From: JBBDRW01 sp040905265
GTDB taxonomy: Bacteria; Bacteroidota; Rhodothermia; Balneolales; Balneolaceae
Assembly (NCBI GenBank): GCA_040905265.1
Contig: JBBDRW010000028.1
Location: forward strand, 1-56,289
Length of the DNA stretch: 56,289 nt
Direction: 5' to 3'
Part shown: positions 33,062 to 43,100 of the stretch, piece by piece
How the letters are laid out: the number at the start of each line of letters is the position of its first letter
Position numbering within the stretch: the stretch's first letter is position 1
Translations under genes and position numbers: made by a program
Notes under the pieces: model-generated
Database searches by the model: none
What the model saw: the letters and a program-made list of their open reading frames with translations, nothing else
Told to the model about the DNA's origin: nothing

Positions 33062-33090
33062 GCCCCGCAAGAGTATGATTGACACGACAC
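33062..33090 (-). repeat. GACACGACACC-family dispersed motif, copy 3
   Basis: 29 bases starting GCCCCGCAA and ending GACACGACAC on the plus strand; 24 of 29 match 43155-43183. In minus orientation it follows the giant gene stop by 6 bases and points to the SDR gene 150 bases away. Confidence 0.6.
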
Positions 33091-33096
33091 TAGCCT

Positions 33097-36000
33097 CTAC
33101 CGGATAAAGAGCAGTTTTTTCGTCTCCTTGTATTGGTCTCCCTGCTGTGGCATGACGATCAGACGGTAGAGGTACGTTCCGCTCGAGATTCCCGCTGAGG
33201 AGGGCACCCATTCAATGTGATAGGAGCCCGGAGCCTGATTCGGTTCATCTACCAGCAAAACAACCGGACGGCCCAGAATATCGTAGATCGTCAGGCGCAC
33301 TTCAGAGGCTCCCGAAACCGAATACGAGATCGTTGTAGACGCCATGAACGGGTTCGGAAAGTTCTGAAACAGCTCGTCATCAAACGGCCCGATACGACTC
33401 TCGTGTGTCGATCCACCGATCATTTCCCCATTCAGGCGAACAGCAATGTGGTCAGCACCGGTTAACGCCGGGGTATAGAAAACAGTGTACGTTCCGTCCC
33501 CATTGTCTGTCACCTCACTGAACACGGATTCCGGGTTCGATCCCTCCGTCACCTCCAGCTCAAACACATCGGCGGCTCCCGTCACCGGGTTCCCCATCTG
33601 GTCATAGGCATGAATAGTAATCATTGTCTGCTCGCCCGCCATTCCGTCCGGTACAACGGCTTCAGTTCTATTCAGATCTGCCGGGCCGGCACCTATCGTG
33701 ATCAGAGCAGTATCGTTCGGGTCCGGAACCCCGGCACCGTTGAAGTTCAGTGTATGGGTACCGAGTTCGAAATCTTCGTAGTAGACAATCCTGGAAGATT
33801 CAGCCGGGAGAATAATGATACTGCTGATCTCCTCCCCTCCGGATGCACTTCTGTAGAACCGGCCCGTCTGTGTAGATGTACCGAGTGTAACGGTCACACC
33901 CGGATTAGGGGCACGAACCGTTTCTCCGTTGGCGTCGACCAGCCGTACTGTAACGGCCTCCCTGGTATAAATCTGTGTAACGATTTCAGCGGGTGAAGCG
34001 AGCAGTTTACCTGGCATTCGGATCTGAATCGGCCGTTGGCCAGGTGTAATACGGCGTGCTCCCGGAGGCGGGGTTGGTGTACCGTCAAGAACCAAATTGC
34101 CGGCAGTCGGATCCTCATAGTAAAAGGTGAATCTGGATTGCCCCATTGGAATAGTAACCTCATCGACAGGGTCAGTATCAGTCTGAGCCATATAGAACCG
34201 GCCGGTTGGTGTCGAGGTTTTCAGTGCAACCGGAGTATCCCCTTCCGGAACATGGGTTTCATTGTCAAATTCATCATAAATGATCAAGTAAAGCGGTATG
34301 CGGTTCCCTTCCAGATTGTGATTATCCGGAACAGGGTTTTCAGATAAGGCAGACTTCATAAAAAAGCCGGAACCAACTTCCATCGCAGCAGCCAAAGCAT
34401 CCCCAGAAGCTTCTGTAACCTCTTCAATCTCCATTCTCCACGGCGGGCCAGGATAGACAGTAAAGGGTTCCGAAACGGCTTCATTCACATCTTCAGCAGA
34501 AACGGTCAGTGTATAGTCCACACCGGCCCGCTCCATCCGGATATTTCGGAAGGTCGCCACTCCATTATTCGCACTCACGGTCGTGGTTCCCAACAGCTCT
34601 CCGGTTGGGTCACCGGTGCCGGGTGTCAGAGAAAGTGTCACTTCCCCGCCCCAACCGCGAATGTGTGTCCCATCTTCATTTTGAATTTTTACAACGACGG
34701 TTCCAATCGTTTGGCCTGCTTCAAGAGTAGCAGACGGCTGTTCTGTAAAGACAAAAGATAGTTGTAAATCTCCAGGATCAGCAATATCTATACGATACGT
34801 TCTGGACACAGTCCGGCCAGACGCATCTCGCAGGGTAATCTCAAATTCATAAGATCCGGGATGAAGCGGCTCTCCACTGATTCTCCCGGTCTCCGTATCG
34901 AGAGTCAGTCCGTCCGGGAGCGCCCCATCTGTTACCGACCATTCGTATGGCTCAAGTCCTCCCTCGGCCTCAATGATACTTCCATACGTTATATCCGAAA
35001 CTCCCGGGGGCAGGGCTTCAATAATAATATCCAGATCTGGAAATATTGTAAGATGAAACTCCCGGGATGCAGTTGCTCCGGTTGCATCCCTGACCATGAT
35101 CGTCACAACAAAATCACCATACTCCGTGGGTTCTCCGGTTATGTTTCCTTTTTTAGACAATATCACTCCGTCCGGAAGTGCACCATCTGAAACTGACCAC
35201 TCATACGGACCGACACCGCCAACAGGCTCCATCTTTTTTTCATATCCCGGAATGTTCATCGTCCAGTCAGGTAGTGTACACGGAGAGTCACATGCAGCAA
35301 GAATTGCCAGTTCACTGGCAACCGGCCCCTTCGGTTCAGAATAAACGGTTATCGGAGAATGGACTCCGTTCTCTCCTGTAACACGAACCCGGAACCAGCT
35401 ACCTGCATCCACAGCTTTCACTTCATAGGTCTCTCCGGTTTCACCTTCAATCTCCTCACAGTCTGATGTGCCTCCGGTTGCAGACGTACAACGTACCCAC
35501 TGCATGGATAACTCAGCTTCCGGTTCTCCGCTCCACTCCCCGTAGTCAGCAGTCAAATCCTCACCAATTCCAGGTGTTCCGGAAATCACCGGCGGCTCCA
35601 GATTTGCAAGAGTATTCATCTCCGTAACGATCACTCCCACACTCAGGGAGCGTTCCTGAAGAGACATATCCAGCCCATTTACCTGCAGTGTGTGGTGTCC
35701 CAATTCCAGGTCAGGAGGAATCGGAAGTGTTCCATCAAATTCTCCCTCGTCATCCACCGGTATATGCCCCAGAAGAATCGGGTCGGAGAAGATCCAGACC
35801 GTCACTACTGTACCTGGCATAAATCCGTGACCCTGTATCCGTATCGAAGCATCTCCTCCACGTTCCAGCCGGATAAACGAATCGAGCGTGGAGATCGGGA
35901 TCGGCTCGCCATCCACACCGATCGACATCAAGGCGAGTGAAAAATCATCCCCCTCTTCCGGCCTCATGCGATAGATCATTTTATCTACAATTTCTACAAC

Positions 36001-39000
36001 GATCGCCTCCGGGACTCCGTTTATATGAGTCAATGTGGAACCTGGTGTCAGAGATGGCAATGATTCACCATCTTCCGGGGTCGGCAGTGGAACGGCGGGA
36101 ATTACCTCCTCGGACGGTTCACTAAATAGACCGCTTCCGACACTGTTCTCCGCCGATACCCGGAATATATAAGATCGGTTATTCGCAAGTCCCGTAACCG
36201 CACGTGTTCTGGTTGTGGAGGGATCTTCGGTTTCAAAATCGACCCAGGTCTCTCCGTCGTCCACCGAATATTGTACCAGATAATCGATAATAGCCTTTCC
36301 ACCGTCACTCTCCGGTTCTTCCCATGTGACTTCTGCCTGCTTGTTTCCCGCCTCGGCCGCCACCCCGGACGGAGCCGCAGGCGGCCCGCTAACGATACTT
36401 GTATATGGACTTCCTGTGATGCCGGTACCATTCAGGGAAATCGTGATCTCATCCTCACCCTGTTCAGCAGGCGTATAGCTCACCGTATAGACACCTTCCC
36501 CTTGATCTTCGATTGTACTGAACGAAGCATCGCTGTTTGCGCCTGTAATGGAGATTGTCAGATCTCCGGCTACCCCTTCCACACGGTTTTCAAGAGCGTC
36601 CTCAACCGTAATCGTAATCTCCGTCTCTGAACCGACCGTGCCGTCAGGAACATCAGCAACCGTACTTGCAGGATCTGCCGATCCGACTGTGAATACTATC
36701 TCTTCATCTCCCAACTCCAGGGAGCCGGCTTCTACCTCAATAACCACTGTTTCCGGTATCGTATTGGTGACCTTGAATGTGTATTTCCCCGGTGTATCAG
36801 TTTCAGAAATCGCCTCTGCTATGGATGCACTACCCCCAGTGGACAGATCAAAGTCTTCAAGACCGGTAATCGGATTGTTGTATTCATCCCGGACAAAGAC
36901 AGTGATTTCACTGTTGTTACCTACCGTCAATTGCCGAATTGCAGCAAATACCGTTGAGTTCGGCGCACTGATATCTCCTGTCTGAAAGACGACTTCCGGT
37001 GTATCTTCCAAAGCGACGTCATCAGCAGAGACCGTGACCGTAACCGGTTTTGCAAGCGTACTGGTCAGGACAAATTCATAGGTGCCCTGTGTACCAGTTT
37101 CCGCAACAGTTCCGGCGGCAGCATCTCCTTTGTCAAATATGAGGTTCAGCCGGGCTCCGTTACCAAACCCGTCATACACATCATCATACCAGTCTACATT
37201 CGTTGAGGAGTGATTCGGTTTTAGTACAATTGTGAGTTTGCCCTTTGAATCGACAATATTCTGAATTCTTGCAAGATCCGGATTGCTTGCATCCATTGTT
37301 ACAACGTCTCCGGCACTTCCGGGCGTGTTGGGTGGTTGGTAACCTAACTCTTCCAGCGAGATTTCATTCCCCTCATACTCATCCTGATAGGCCGACCAGG
37401 TCATATCCGACGCCTGTGTCCCTCCACGGGTATCGATCAGAAACGCATCCTGCCCGATGTCCCCATCTGTATTCAACGCCTTCAAAGTGAGTTCAGCACT
37501 TTTCAGTGCCCCTGGATCCAGTTCTGAAAAATCAAATTCGAAGATCGCATACCGCGGCCCATCCGACACTTCCGAATGTCTCACCGATGCCGCATCGTCC
37601 TCATTAACAGATTCCGGATTTGTACTTCGCAACCAAACATCTGTATTAACAACCAGGGTCTCTTCGCTCCCTTCCTGATTGTCCAGGCTGATGTCAAAAT
37701 CATCTGAGTCAAGGCCCGTGATTGCATTGCCGCTGCCGTCTTTCACCTGAATGGTTACCGTAGACTCATCGGCCCCGTCCGCCGTATGCGGCGTTGTTGC
37801 TTCAACGACAGATTCGCCAGCAGATACAGCCCCAACAGTAAATTCAACGGAGGTGGAATCGATCTCCGGTGCCTCGTCATCTGCTCCAAGATATGCTGCC
37901 ACTGTTGCGGTTCCGGCGTTTGAAGAACTGGTCAGTGTGACCGTATAAGTTCCGTCCCCATTGTCATGGGCAGAAATCGCGCTCCCTTCGGCTTCATCCC
38001 CGTCATCCAGCGTGCCCGACGAGGCTGTGATATATACATCATCTCCGCCTGCGGTACGGATATTTCCATTCTCGTCACGAACCGTCACCGTGACGGTCGA
38101 CGTACTCTCCCCATCCGCTTCGATCGAGCCGGGCGACACGGCAAGAGTGGTGGTTCCTGCATTTGCCGCACCCGGCGTAGCTGTCCCTGTAAAGGATACA
38201 TCATCAATCCCTTCTTCATCGATACTTGCCGTAACAATGTAGTTGCCTGTCTTTGTACCGAGTTTGAGATCGACCGAAGCCTCTCCATCTTCATTGGTAG
38301 TTCCCACCACGTTTACCAGTTCCTGATCCTCCGCCCCCTCCGGAATAGTCGTGATGGCAAAGGTAACTGTAACACCTTCCAGCGGAGCTTCAAGACTGTT
38401 TTCGACTTTTACTACCAATTTATCCCCGAGTGTCGACAATACCGGGCCAGTCTGTCCCGAGCCCCCGATACGTACCAGCGAAGCCGGATCCAGATCTTCG
38501 GTTATGGTAATGGAGAAGGTGGCTGACCCCAGTGAGGTACCTGCACTGTTGGAGACAACAAAATCGAAAGCATCACTTAAATTTTCTGATGCGTCATGCT
38601 CATAGGAAATCCGGTCATTGTCAATATCATCCTGTGTAAAGGTGTCCTCCGCGGCAAGTGTGGATCCATTCAATGTGAGTGTACCGTTTTCAGGAACAGA
38701 CTCCAGGGTGTATGTGATTTCTGCCGCCGTGTATCCCGAATCCGTAGACTCCAGTCGTGAACTGGAGATAACAGAAGAGGCACCCTGGCCGACCGTCAGG
38801 CCGCTGTTTGTGGCAAGTACCGGAGCGGATAATATCTGAACCTCAAGGGTGTACGTGTCTGTTTCTGAACCGTCACTCACCTGAACCGTCAGGGTATACT
38901 CTGTGGTAGAACTGTAATCAAGAGCGCTTGCGTTGGCAACCGTAATCCAGCCGGTATTGCTGTCAATCGCAAACACACCGCCTGAATTGCCACCGGTAAT

Positions 39001-42000
39001 GGAATAGGCCAGCGCGTCTTCGTCCGGATCATACCCGAATGCTTGTGTAACCTGAGCTCCATTGGAAGCGTCCTCCCGAAGTTCAGTAACAAGTGTACCG
39101 TTGGATGCAACCCAACTCGAAGAAGTGTCAAAATTTTCAAGGGTTCCATCCCAGCCATTCCCGCTGCGGTCAGTCAGCTCCGAGATACCAGACTCTTCAT
39201 TGAAATCATACCAGGCAAGGAGATCTTCGTCTGTTCCATCCGTTTTCCTGTTCCAGGAACCTGCGATCTCTTCTGCCGTCCTGGCTACCGACCAGAGCCG
39301 TAATTCATCCAGAGCTCCGTTCAGATTACTTCCGCCTGATGATCCCAACCGTCTTCCGATGGCGATTCCGGTTGGCTCAGACCCTGAATAGGTCTCTGCA
39401 TCCTGATTTGATGCTGCTTCCACACCGTTGAGATAGATCGCCTGAAAAGCTCCGTCACGCACATAGGCAACATGCGTCCATTCGTCTTCCGGAACGCCGT
39501 CTGCCGTAATCGTTTGCCCGTCAAGAGACTCACCGGATGCCCACTGGTCAAAGACGACCGTACCATTACTGATCTGAAAATAGTTCCGCGTCAGGCTATC
39601 CCCGTCGCGAAATTCTCCGTAAATCGCATGTGAACTGGTAATGTCACTCAATTTCACCCATGCTTCCAAAGTGAATGCGGTCCGGCTGCCAATAATCCCT
39701 GTACTGCCAAGGTCCAAATAATCATCACTGCCGTCAAACTCAAGAGCGCGGCCCAGGCCGGCCATCGGGGCCTCATTCAGACCGGTCGCCGTTATCGTAA
39801 ATGTCACATCGTCAATTTCTTCCTCATCAACACTCGCCGTCACGATATAGGTTCCGGGGACCGTACCAAGCCTCAGATCTGCTGAAGCCTTTCCCTCTGC
39901 ATCCGTCGTACCGGCCACATTCTGAAGTTCATGATCTGCTGCACCATCCGGAACCGATGTTATTGAAAACGAAACATCAACTCCTGAAATCGGAGTATCA
40001 TGCTCGTCGGTCAGCTTCACAACCAGAGACTCCGCCAGCAACTGTGACACCACACCCGACTGCCCGGCTCCGGACTCAATCACAAACGCCTCAGGTGCTC
40101 CGGGAACGACCGTAAAAGTCAGTGTATTGCTCTCCAGTGACGGAGAGTCAATGGTCCCCTCAAGAGTCACGCTCCCAGTGGATTGCCCGGTCACTGTCAG
40201 TGCAGCGACACCATTCTCGGCCGTTTCTGTTCCAAGGCCGCTCACACCGCCGCTGCCACTCTCTTTTGCGAATGTCACCTCCAATTCCGATTCCGGCCCG
40301 CTGCTTACTGTATTCCCCTTTTCGTCCCGAATTGTAATTGTCAGTTCGCGAGACACGCCAACCAACAGGTCACTGCTTCCGCCAGTCATAACCAGTTCCG
40401 AAGCATCTCCATGCGTAACCGTCACAGTATTCGATTCGACGGACGATAGCCGATCCCCTTCCGCACGGCCGTCAGTGACATCGCTAAAGGTCAGAACATA
40501 ATTCTGCCCCACAAGGCCGGCCAGGCCCAGATCCGAATAGGTCACCACTCCGTTTTCAGCCGTAACAACGGTCGTACCCAGCAACTCCCCGTCCAGGCCA
40601 GACGTAATGGTTACTTCTACTTCGGTAGAATTATCATAGTCGATACGATCGCCTTCATCATCCTGAATTTCGACAACCGGCTTTGTTGCAAGCTCTTCCC
40701 CACTTGCATCTCCGACAGGTTGTGTAGTCAAGGTAAGTTCCGAAGCAGACAAGGTTACCGTAAAGTTGGCCGTTGGACTCTGCAGGGATTCATCACGAAC
40801 AGTTACGTCAAAGATTCGAGAACCACCTGTTGATCCGTCATTCTGATACTGCAGTGCATCCAGCAGAGCTTCAGCCTGAGTTTTTGATAACGTCCCGCCA
40901 CTGTTGTTCGTAAACCGCAGCCGTTTCTCTCCCTCTGATACGACCGCTTCAACAACATAGGTCGTTCCGTCCAAACTCACATTCGAGATAGATTGGCCAT
41001 TTGTAAAATTTAACGGGATCGACCCTCCGGACGATGCTCCGGAAATCACAATTGTCTCGCTGGCACCATCCAGAATCTCGGAGGCAGTGATACCGATCAC
41101 GAGGTTATCAAATGAGTTCCCCACTTCCTGCGGGTCGCCATCCTCACCCTCCTGCTCGAGCGTTCCGGTTACATTCACTCCACCCGCGCTAAAAGAGATC
41201 GGGCTGCCGGTGAAGACGACGGAACGATGGATGCCCGTTCCAGCCGTATTCAGATCCAGGGAAGGTGCCGTAGAGATAATTGGAAGTGCATCCGGGTGCC
41301 ATTGTGGCCCGGCCGCAAACTGGAGCCCGAAATAGGCCGCAACCCCTCCATCAGACCCCATACTGATCCGGAAGATACTTAATTCGTCATAAGTCACCCG
41401 GACTCTGAATTCATCTCCTGCAACAGTCCCAGGGTTTGCCAAATTATTGGTCGTAACGGTAGACTTGAATGTCGTAAGGCCGGTTACATCATTATAGATT
41501 GTTTGCAGCTTGGTAGTCGGGCTTAATTCGCTCTTGCTAAAACCACCAAATTCCGTGTATTGATTCGTACCACCTGAACCGGTCCCGTCAATATCAAATG
41601 AGTTTACAATGACATTCTGAAGGGTAACTATATTTCCGGTATTTGTAGTATTGTTGTAGGTGCCCCCTTCAATAAATTCAAACTGAAAGAGTGTATACCC
41701 ATCTCCACCGCCAAAAAGTGGCATAAACCAGTTTTCATCGCTCTGGCTTGCCACGTTAGATTGTTCATCAGCATCATAGGTTTGAAAATCATCCCTGTTC
41801 ATGGTGACGGTTCGAACAATGGCGTCAATCTGTTGAAATACCCCATCTTCAATTTCTAACGTGATTACATCTTCGTAGAGATGAATAGCACCTTCGGATG
41901 TACTACTTGCACCTGATTTTAACGTAGCATCATTAAACTGAAAATTAACAGGTTCAAAATTGGTATCGTATAACGGTATCTGTGCCATCAGGCCAGTGGG

Positions 42001-42204
42001 AGACAACTGCAGAACAACTGCAAAAACAGATACCATAACGGCTGCCAATGCGCGCCGGTTTGAATTTCCGTACAAAAATGAAAAGCATCGACCCCAAAGC
42101 CTGCCTGGCAAATGAACAGCCTGAAATGGTTTAAAAGAACGAATGAGCAGGCTCAGACTTTTTTTGAAGCGTTGATGCGGAGATACACCTCTTCCATGAT
42201 TCAT
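33097..42204 (-). CDS. Giant secreted multidomain surface protein with T9SS sorting signal
   Basis: Secreted or surface-bound protein of 3035 residues. A long basic N-terminal region (1-50) precedes the signal helix ALAAVMVSVFAVVLQL and a likely cut after LMAQ (75). Rough domain order: Ig-like/Big_1 repeats (490-810), LamG/concanavalin domain (815-985), cadherin-like units (1050-1240), further invasin-like Ig repeats (1240-1515), a DNRLRE/CBM96-like domain (1515-1690), more filamin-like Ig repeats, fibronectin III (1937-2040), two He_PIG putative-Ig domains (2300-2490), Ig repeats again, and a type A T9SS C-terminal domain (2945-3035) starting FQNFPNPF and ending KKLLFIR. Likely adhesion or polysaccharide binding. 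The frame starts with TTG at 42213; ATG at 42204 is preferred. Confidence 0.9.
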   Translation of the reverse strand: MNHGRGVSPHQRFKKSLSLLIRSFKPFQAVHLPGRLWGRCFSFLYGNSNRRALAAVMVSVFAVVLQLSPTGLMAQIPLYDTNFEPVNFQFNDATLKSGASSTSEGAIHLYEDVITLEIEDGVFQQIDAIVRTVTMNRDDFQTYDADEQSNVASQSDENWFMPLFGGGDGYTLFQFEFIEGGTYNNTTNTGNIVTLQNVIVNSFDIDGTGSGGTNQYTEFGGFSKSELSPTTKLQTIYNDVTGLTTFKSTVTTNNLANPGTVAGDEFRVRVTYDELSIFRISMGSDGGVAAYFGLQFAAGPQWHPDALPIISTAPSLDLNTAGTGIHRSVVFTGSPISFSAGGVNVTGTLEQEGEDGDPQEVGNSFDNLVIGITASEILDGASETIVISGASSGGSIPLNFTNGQSISNVSLDGTTYVVEAVVSEGEKRLRFTNNSGGTLSKTQAEALLDALQYQNDGSTGGSRIFDVTVRDESLQSPTANFTVTLSASELTLTTQPVGDASGEELATKPVVEIQDDEGDRIDYDNSTEVEVTITSGLDGELLGTTVVTAENGVVTYSDLGLAGLVGQNYVLTFSDVTDGRAEGDRLSSVESNTVTVTHGDASELVMTGGSSDLLVGVSRELTITIRDEKGNTVSSGPESELEVTFAKESGSGGVSGLGTETAENGVAALTVTGQSTGSVTLEGTIDSPSLESNTLTFTVVPGAPEAFVIESGAGQSGVVSQLLAESLVVKLTDEHDTPISGVDVSFSITSVPDGAADHELQNVAGTTDAEGKASADLRLGTVPGTYIVTASVDEEEIDDVTFTITATGLNEAPMAGLGRALEFDGSDDYLDLGSTGIIGSRTAFTLEAWVKLSDITSSHAIYGEFRDGDSLTRNYFQISNGTVVFDQWASGESLDGQTITADGVPEDEWTHVAYVRDGAFQAIYLNGVEAASNQDAETYSGSEPTGIAIGRRLGSSGGSNLNGALDELRLWSVARTAEEIAGSWNRKTDGTDEDLLAWYDFNEESGISELTDRSGNGWDGTLENFDTSSSWVASNGTLVTELREDASNGAQVTQAFGYDPDEDALAYSITGGNSGGVFAIDSNTGWITVANASALDYSSTTEYTLTVQVSDGSETDTYTLEVQILSAPVLATNSGLTVGQGASSVISSSRLESTDSGYTAAEITYTLESVPENGTLTLNGSTLAAEDTFTQDDIDNDRISYEHDASENLSDAFDFVVSNSAGTSLGSATFSITITEDLDPASLVRIGGSGQTGPVLSTLGDKLVVKVENSLEAPLEGVTVTFAITTIPEGAEDQELVNVVGTTNEDGEASVDLKLGTKTGNYIVTASIDEEGIDDVSFTGTATPGAANAGTTTLAVSPGSIEADGESTSTVTVTVRDENGNIRTAGGDDVYITASSGTLDDGDEAEGSAISAHDNGDGTYTVTLTSSSNAGTATVAAYLGADDEAPEIDSTSVEFTVGAVSAGESVVEATTPHTADGADESTVTIQVKDGSGNAITGLDSDDFDISLDNQEGSEETLVVNTDVWLRSTNPESVNEDDAASVRHSEVSDGPRYAIFEFDFSELDPGALKSAELTLKALNTDGDIGQDAFLIDTRGGTQASDMTWSAYQDEYEGNEISLEELGYQPPNTPGSAGDVVTMDASNPDLARIQNIVDSKGKLTIVLKPNHSSTNVDWYDDVYDGFGNGARLNLIFDKGDAAAGTVAETGTQGTYEFVLTSTLAKPVTVTVSADDVALEDTPEVVFQTGDISAPNSTVFAAIRQLTVGNNSEITVFVRDEYNNPITGLEDFDLSTGGSASIAEAISETDTPGKYTFKVTNTIPETVVIEVEAGSLELGDEEIVFTVGSADPASTVADVPDGTVGSETEITITVEDALENRVEGVAGDLTISITGANSDASFSTIEDQGEGVYTVSYTPAEQGEDEITISLNGTGITGSPYTSIVSGPPAAPSGVAAEAGNKQAEVTWEEPESDGGKAIIDYLVQYSVDDGETWVDFETEDPSTTRTRAVTGLANNRSYIFRVSAENSVGSGLFSEPSEEVIPAVPLPTPEDGESLPSLTPGSTLTHINGVPEAIVVEIVDKMIYRMRPEEGDDFSLALMSIGVDGEPIPISTLDSFIRLERGGDASIRIQGHGFMPGTVVTVWIFSDPILLGHIPVDDEGEFDGTLPIPPDLELGHHTLQVNGLDMSLQERSLSVGVIVTEMNTLANLEPPVISGTPGIGEDLTADYGEWSGEPEAELSMQWVRCTSATGGTSDCEEIEGETGETYEVKAVDAGSWFRVRVTGENGVHSPITVYSEPKGPVASELAILAACDSPCTLPDWTMNIPGYEKKMEPVGGVGPYEWSVSDGALPDGVILSKKGNITGEPTEYGDFVVTIMVRDATGATASREFHLTIFPDLDIIIEALPPGVSDITYGSIIEAEGGLEPYEWSVTDGALPDGLTLDTETGRISGEPLHPGSYEFEITLRDASGRTVSRTYRIDIADPGDLQLSFVFTEQPSATLEAGQTIGTVVVKIQNEDGTHIRGWGGEVTLSLTPGTGDPTGELLGTTTVSANNGVATFRNIRMERAGVDYTLTVSAEDVNEAVSEPFTVYPGPPWRMEIEEVTEASGDALAAAMEVGSGFFMKSALSENPVPDNHNLEGNRIPLYLIIYDEFDNETHVPEGDTPVALKTSTPTGRFYMAQTDTDPVDEVTIPMGQSRFTFYYEDPTAGNLVLDGTPTPPPGARRITPGQRPIQIRMPGKLLASPAEIVTQIYTREAVTVRLVDANGETVRAPNPGVTVTLGTSTQTGRFYRSASGGEEISSIIILPAESSRIVYYEDFELGTHTLNFNGAGVPDPNDTALITIGAGPADLNRTEAVVPDGMAGEQTMITIHAYDQMGNPVTGAADVFELEVTEGSNPESVFSEVTDNGDGTYTVFYTPALTGADHIAVRLNGEMIGGSTHESRIGPFDDELFQNFPNPFMASTTISYSVSGASEVRLTIYDILGRPVVLLVDEPNQAPGSYHIEWVPSSAGISSGTYLYRLIVMPQQGDQYKETKKLLFIR

Positions 42205-42616
42205 ATTCTTCAAGAATAGAATTTATAGTGTGATAGAATGACTGACAGATGAGCCTTCCGCCTACCTAATACATGTCGATGAAACGTCGGCTTTTTTCCG
42301 GGCGAAGGATACTACTCTCCGGATAACCTTACCGTTATGATTCTCTAATTTTACATAAACAGGCAAATAATTATGAAATTCTAATACACTATGCTCCAAG
42401 CACTTATGTCGATTTCATAGAATTGTAAACCGGCAAAAAGGTACTTACAGGGAGGGTTGTATGCAGGAAAGGAATGCAATAAAATCATAAACTTACAGAG
42501 ATGAAAATCCTAACACAGAGCAGCAAAAAGAAGGCTCCGCACTCGATCCAAATCGAATACAGAGCCTGTAATTAAATCTCTCTTTTCAGAGATCAAAACC
42601 AGTACCTAATCAGAGA
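42205..42616. other. Intergenic region upstream of the giant protein gene
   Basis: About 410 bases between the NIPSNAP gene end and the giant gene start, both leftward. The right part holds the operon terminator (42525-42567) and an ATCTCT/AGAGAT hairpin (42577-42594). The rest is AT-rich and must contain the giant gene promoter; no box pair is convincing. A TCGATGAAACGTCGGCTTTTTT stretch near 42275 looks terminator-like on the plus strand but the stem is too short. Confidence 0.5.
42525..42567 (-). terminator. Terminator at end of rhamnose operon
   Basis: On the minus strand AGGCTC (42567-42562) pairs with GAGCCT (42537-42532), with an inner CGAT/ATCG stem in the loop, then TCTTTTTGCTGC. 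It lies about 50 bases past the NIPSNAP stop and closes the leftward operon. Confidence 0.75.
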
Positions 42617-43063
42617 TCACCGGATCTGTGAATAGGAAGTCGCTTTCATAAAGATCGACTCGACATTGCTCACAATCGGGCCATCTTCACGGGAGGCCGC
42701 ATAGGCTGCCTGCCAGTCGGGGTCATTCCGGAATCCTTCCCAACTCGCCTGCGCCGCTTCCTGGCTGTTGTGCGATAGGATATAGATCAGGGTATTGTCC
42801 CGGCGCTCCGGGTCTTCCGGCACCCAGTACCCGACGTTCACCATGCCGTGCTTTGCAAAGAGCTGAAGGGTGTGGTCTTCAAAACGGGTATGGAGATCGT
42901 CCAGTTTCCCCGGATGTGTCGTATAGATGCGCATTTCATAGATACGGTCCTCGGCCATGTCCACTGCTTCAGTTGTAGAAGTGCCGTCCGTGCCGCTCAT
43001 CGTTGCAAAATTGAGTACAAATAACCCGCAAAGTGCCAGCGCGATCATCGATAGATTTTTCAT
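42617..43063 (-). CDS. Secreted NIPSNAP-family protein
   Basis: Protein of 148 residues from the ATG at 43063, which has AGGA 6 bases in front; the frame runs 40 codons further up but that part falls in an inverted-repeat element. An N-terminal signal peptide (MKNLSMIALALCGLFVLNFA) is followed by a NIPSNAP dimeric alpha/beta-barrel (about 45-140): YEMRIYTTHPGKLDDLHTRF, LFAKHGMVNVGYW, TLIYILSHNSQEAA and the Trp/Pro-rich end WQAAYAASREDGPIV. The family resembles small monooxygenase-like folds with unknown substrates. It is the last gene of the rhamnose operon, after a 172-base gap carrying the repeat. Confidence 0.85.
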   Translation of the reverse strand: MKNLSMIALALCGLFVLNFATMSGTDGTSTTEAVDMAEDRIYEMRIYTTHPGKLDDLHTRFEDHTLQLFAKHGMVNVGYWVPEDPERRDNTLIYILSHNSQEAAQASWEGFRNDPDWQAAYAASREDGPIVSNVESIFMKATSYSQIR

Positions 43064-43100
43064 GGTATTCCTGTATAGGTTACGTGAAGTTTTTGCTACA

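Noticed and set aside
42265..42300. Terminator on the plus strand near 42275
   Set aside because: There is a T-run after TCGGC, but the stem is only a few bases and no plus-strand gene precedes it.
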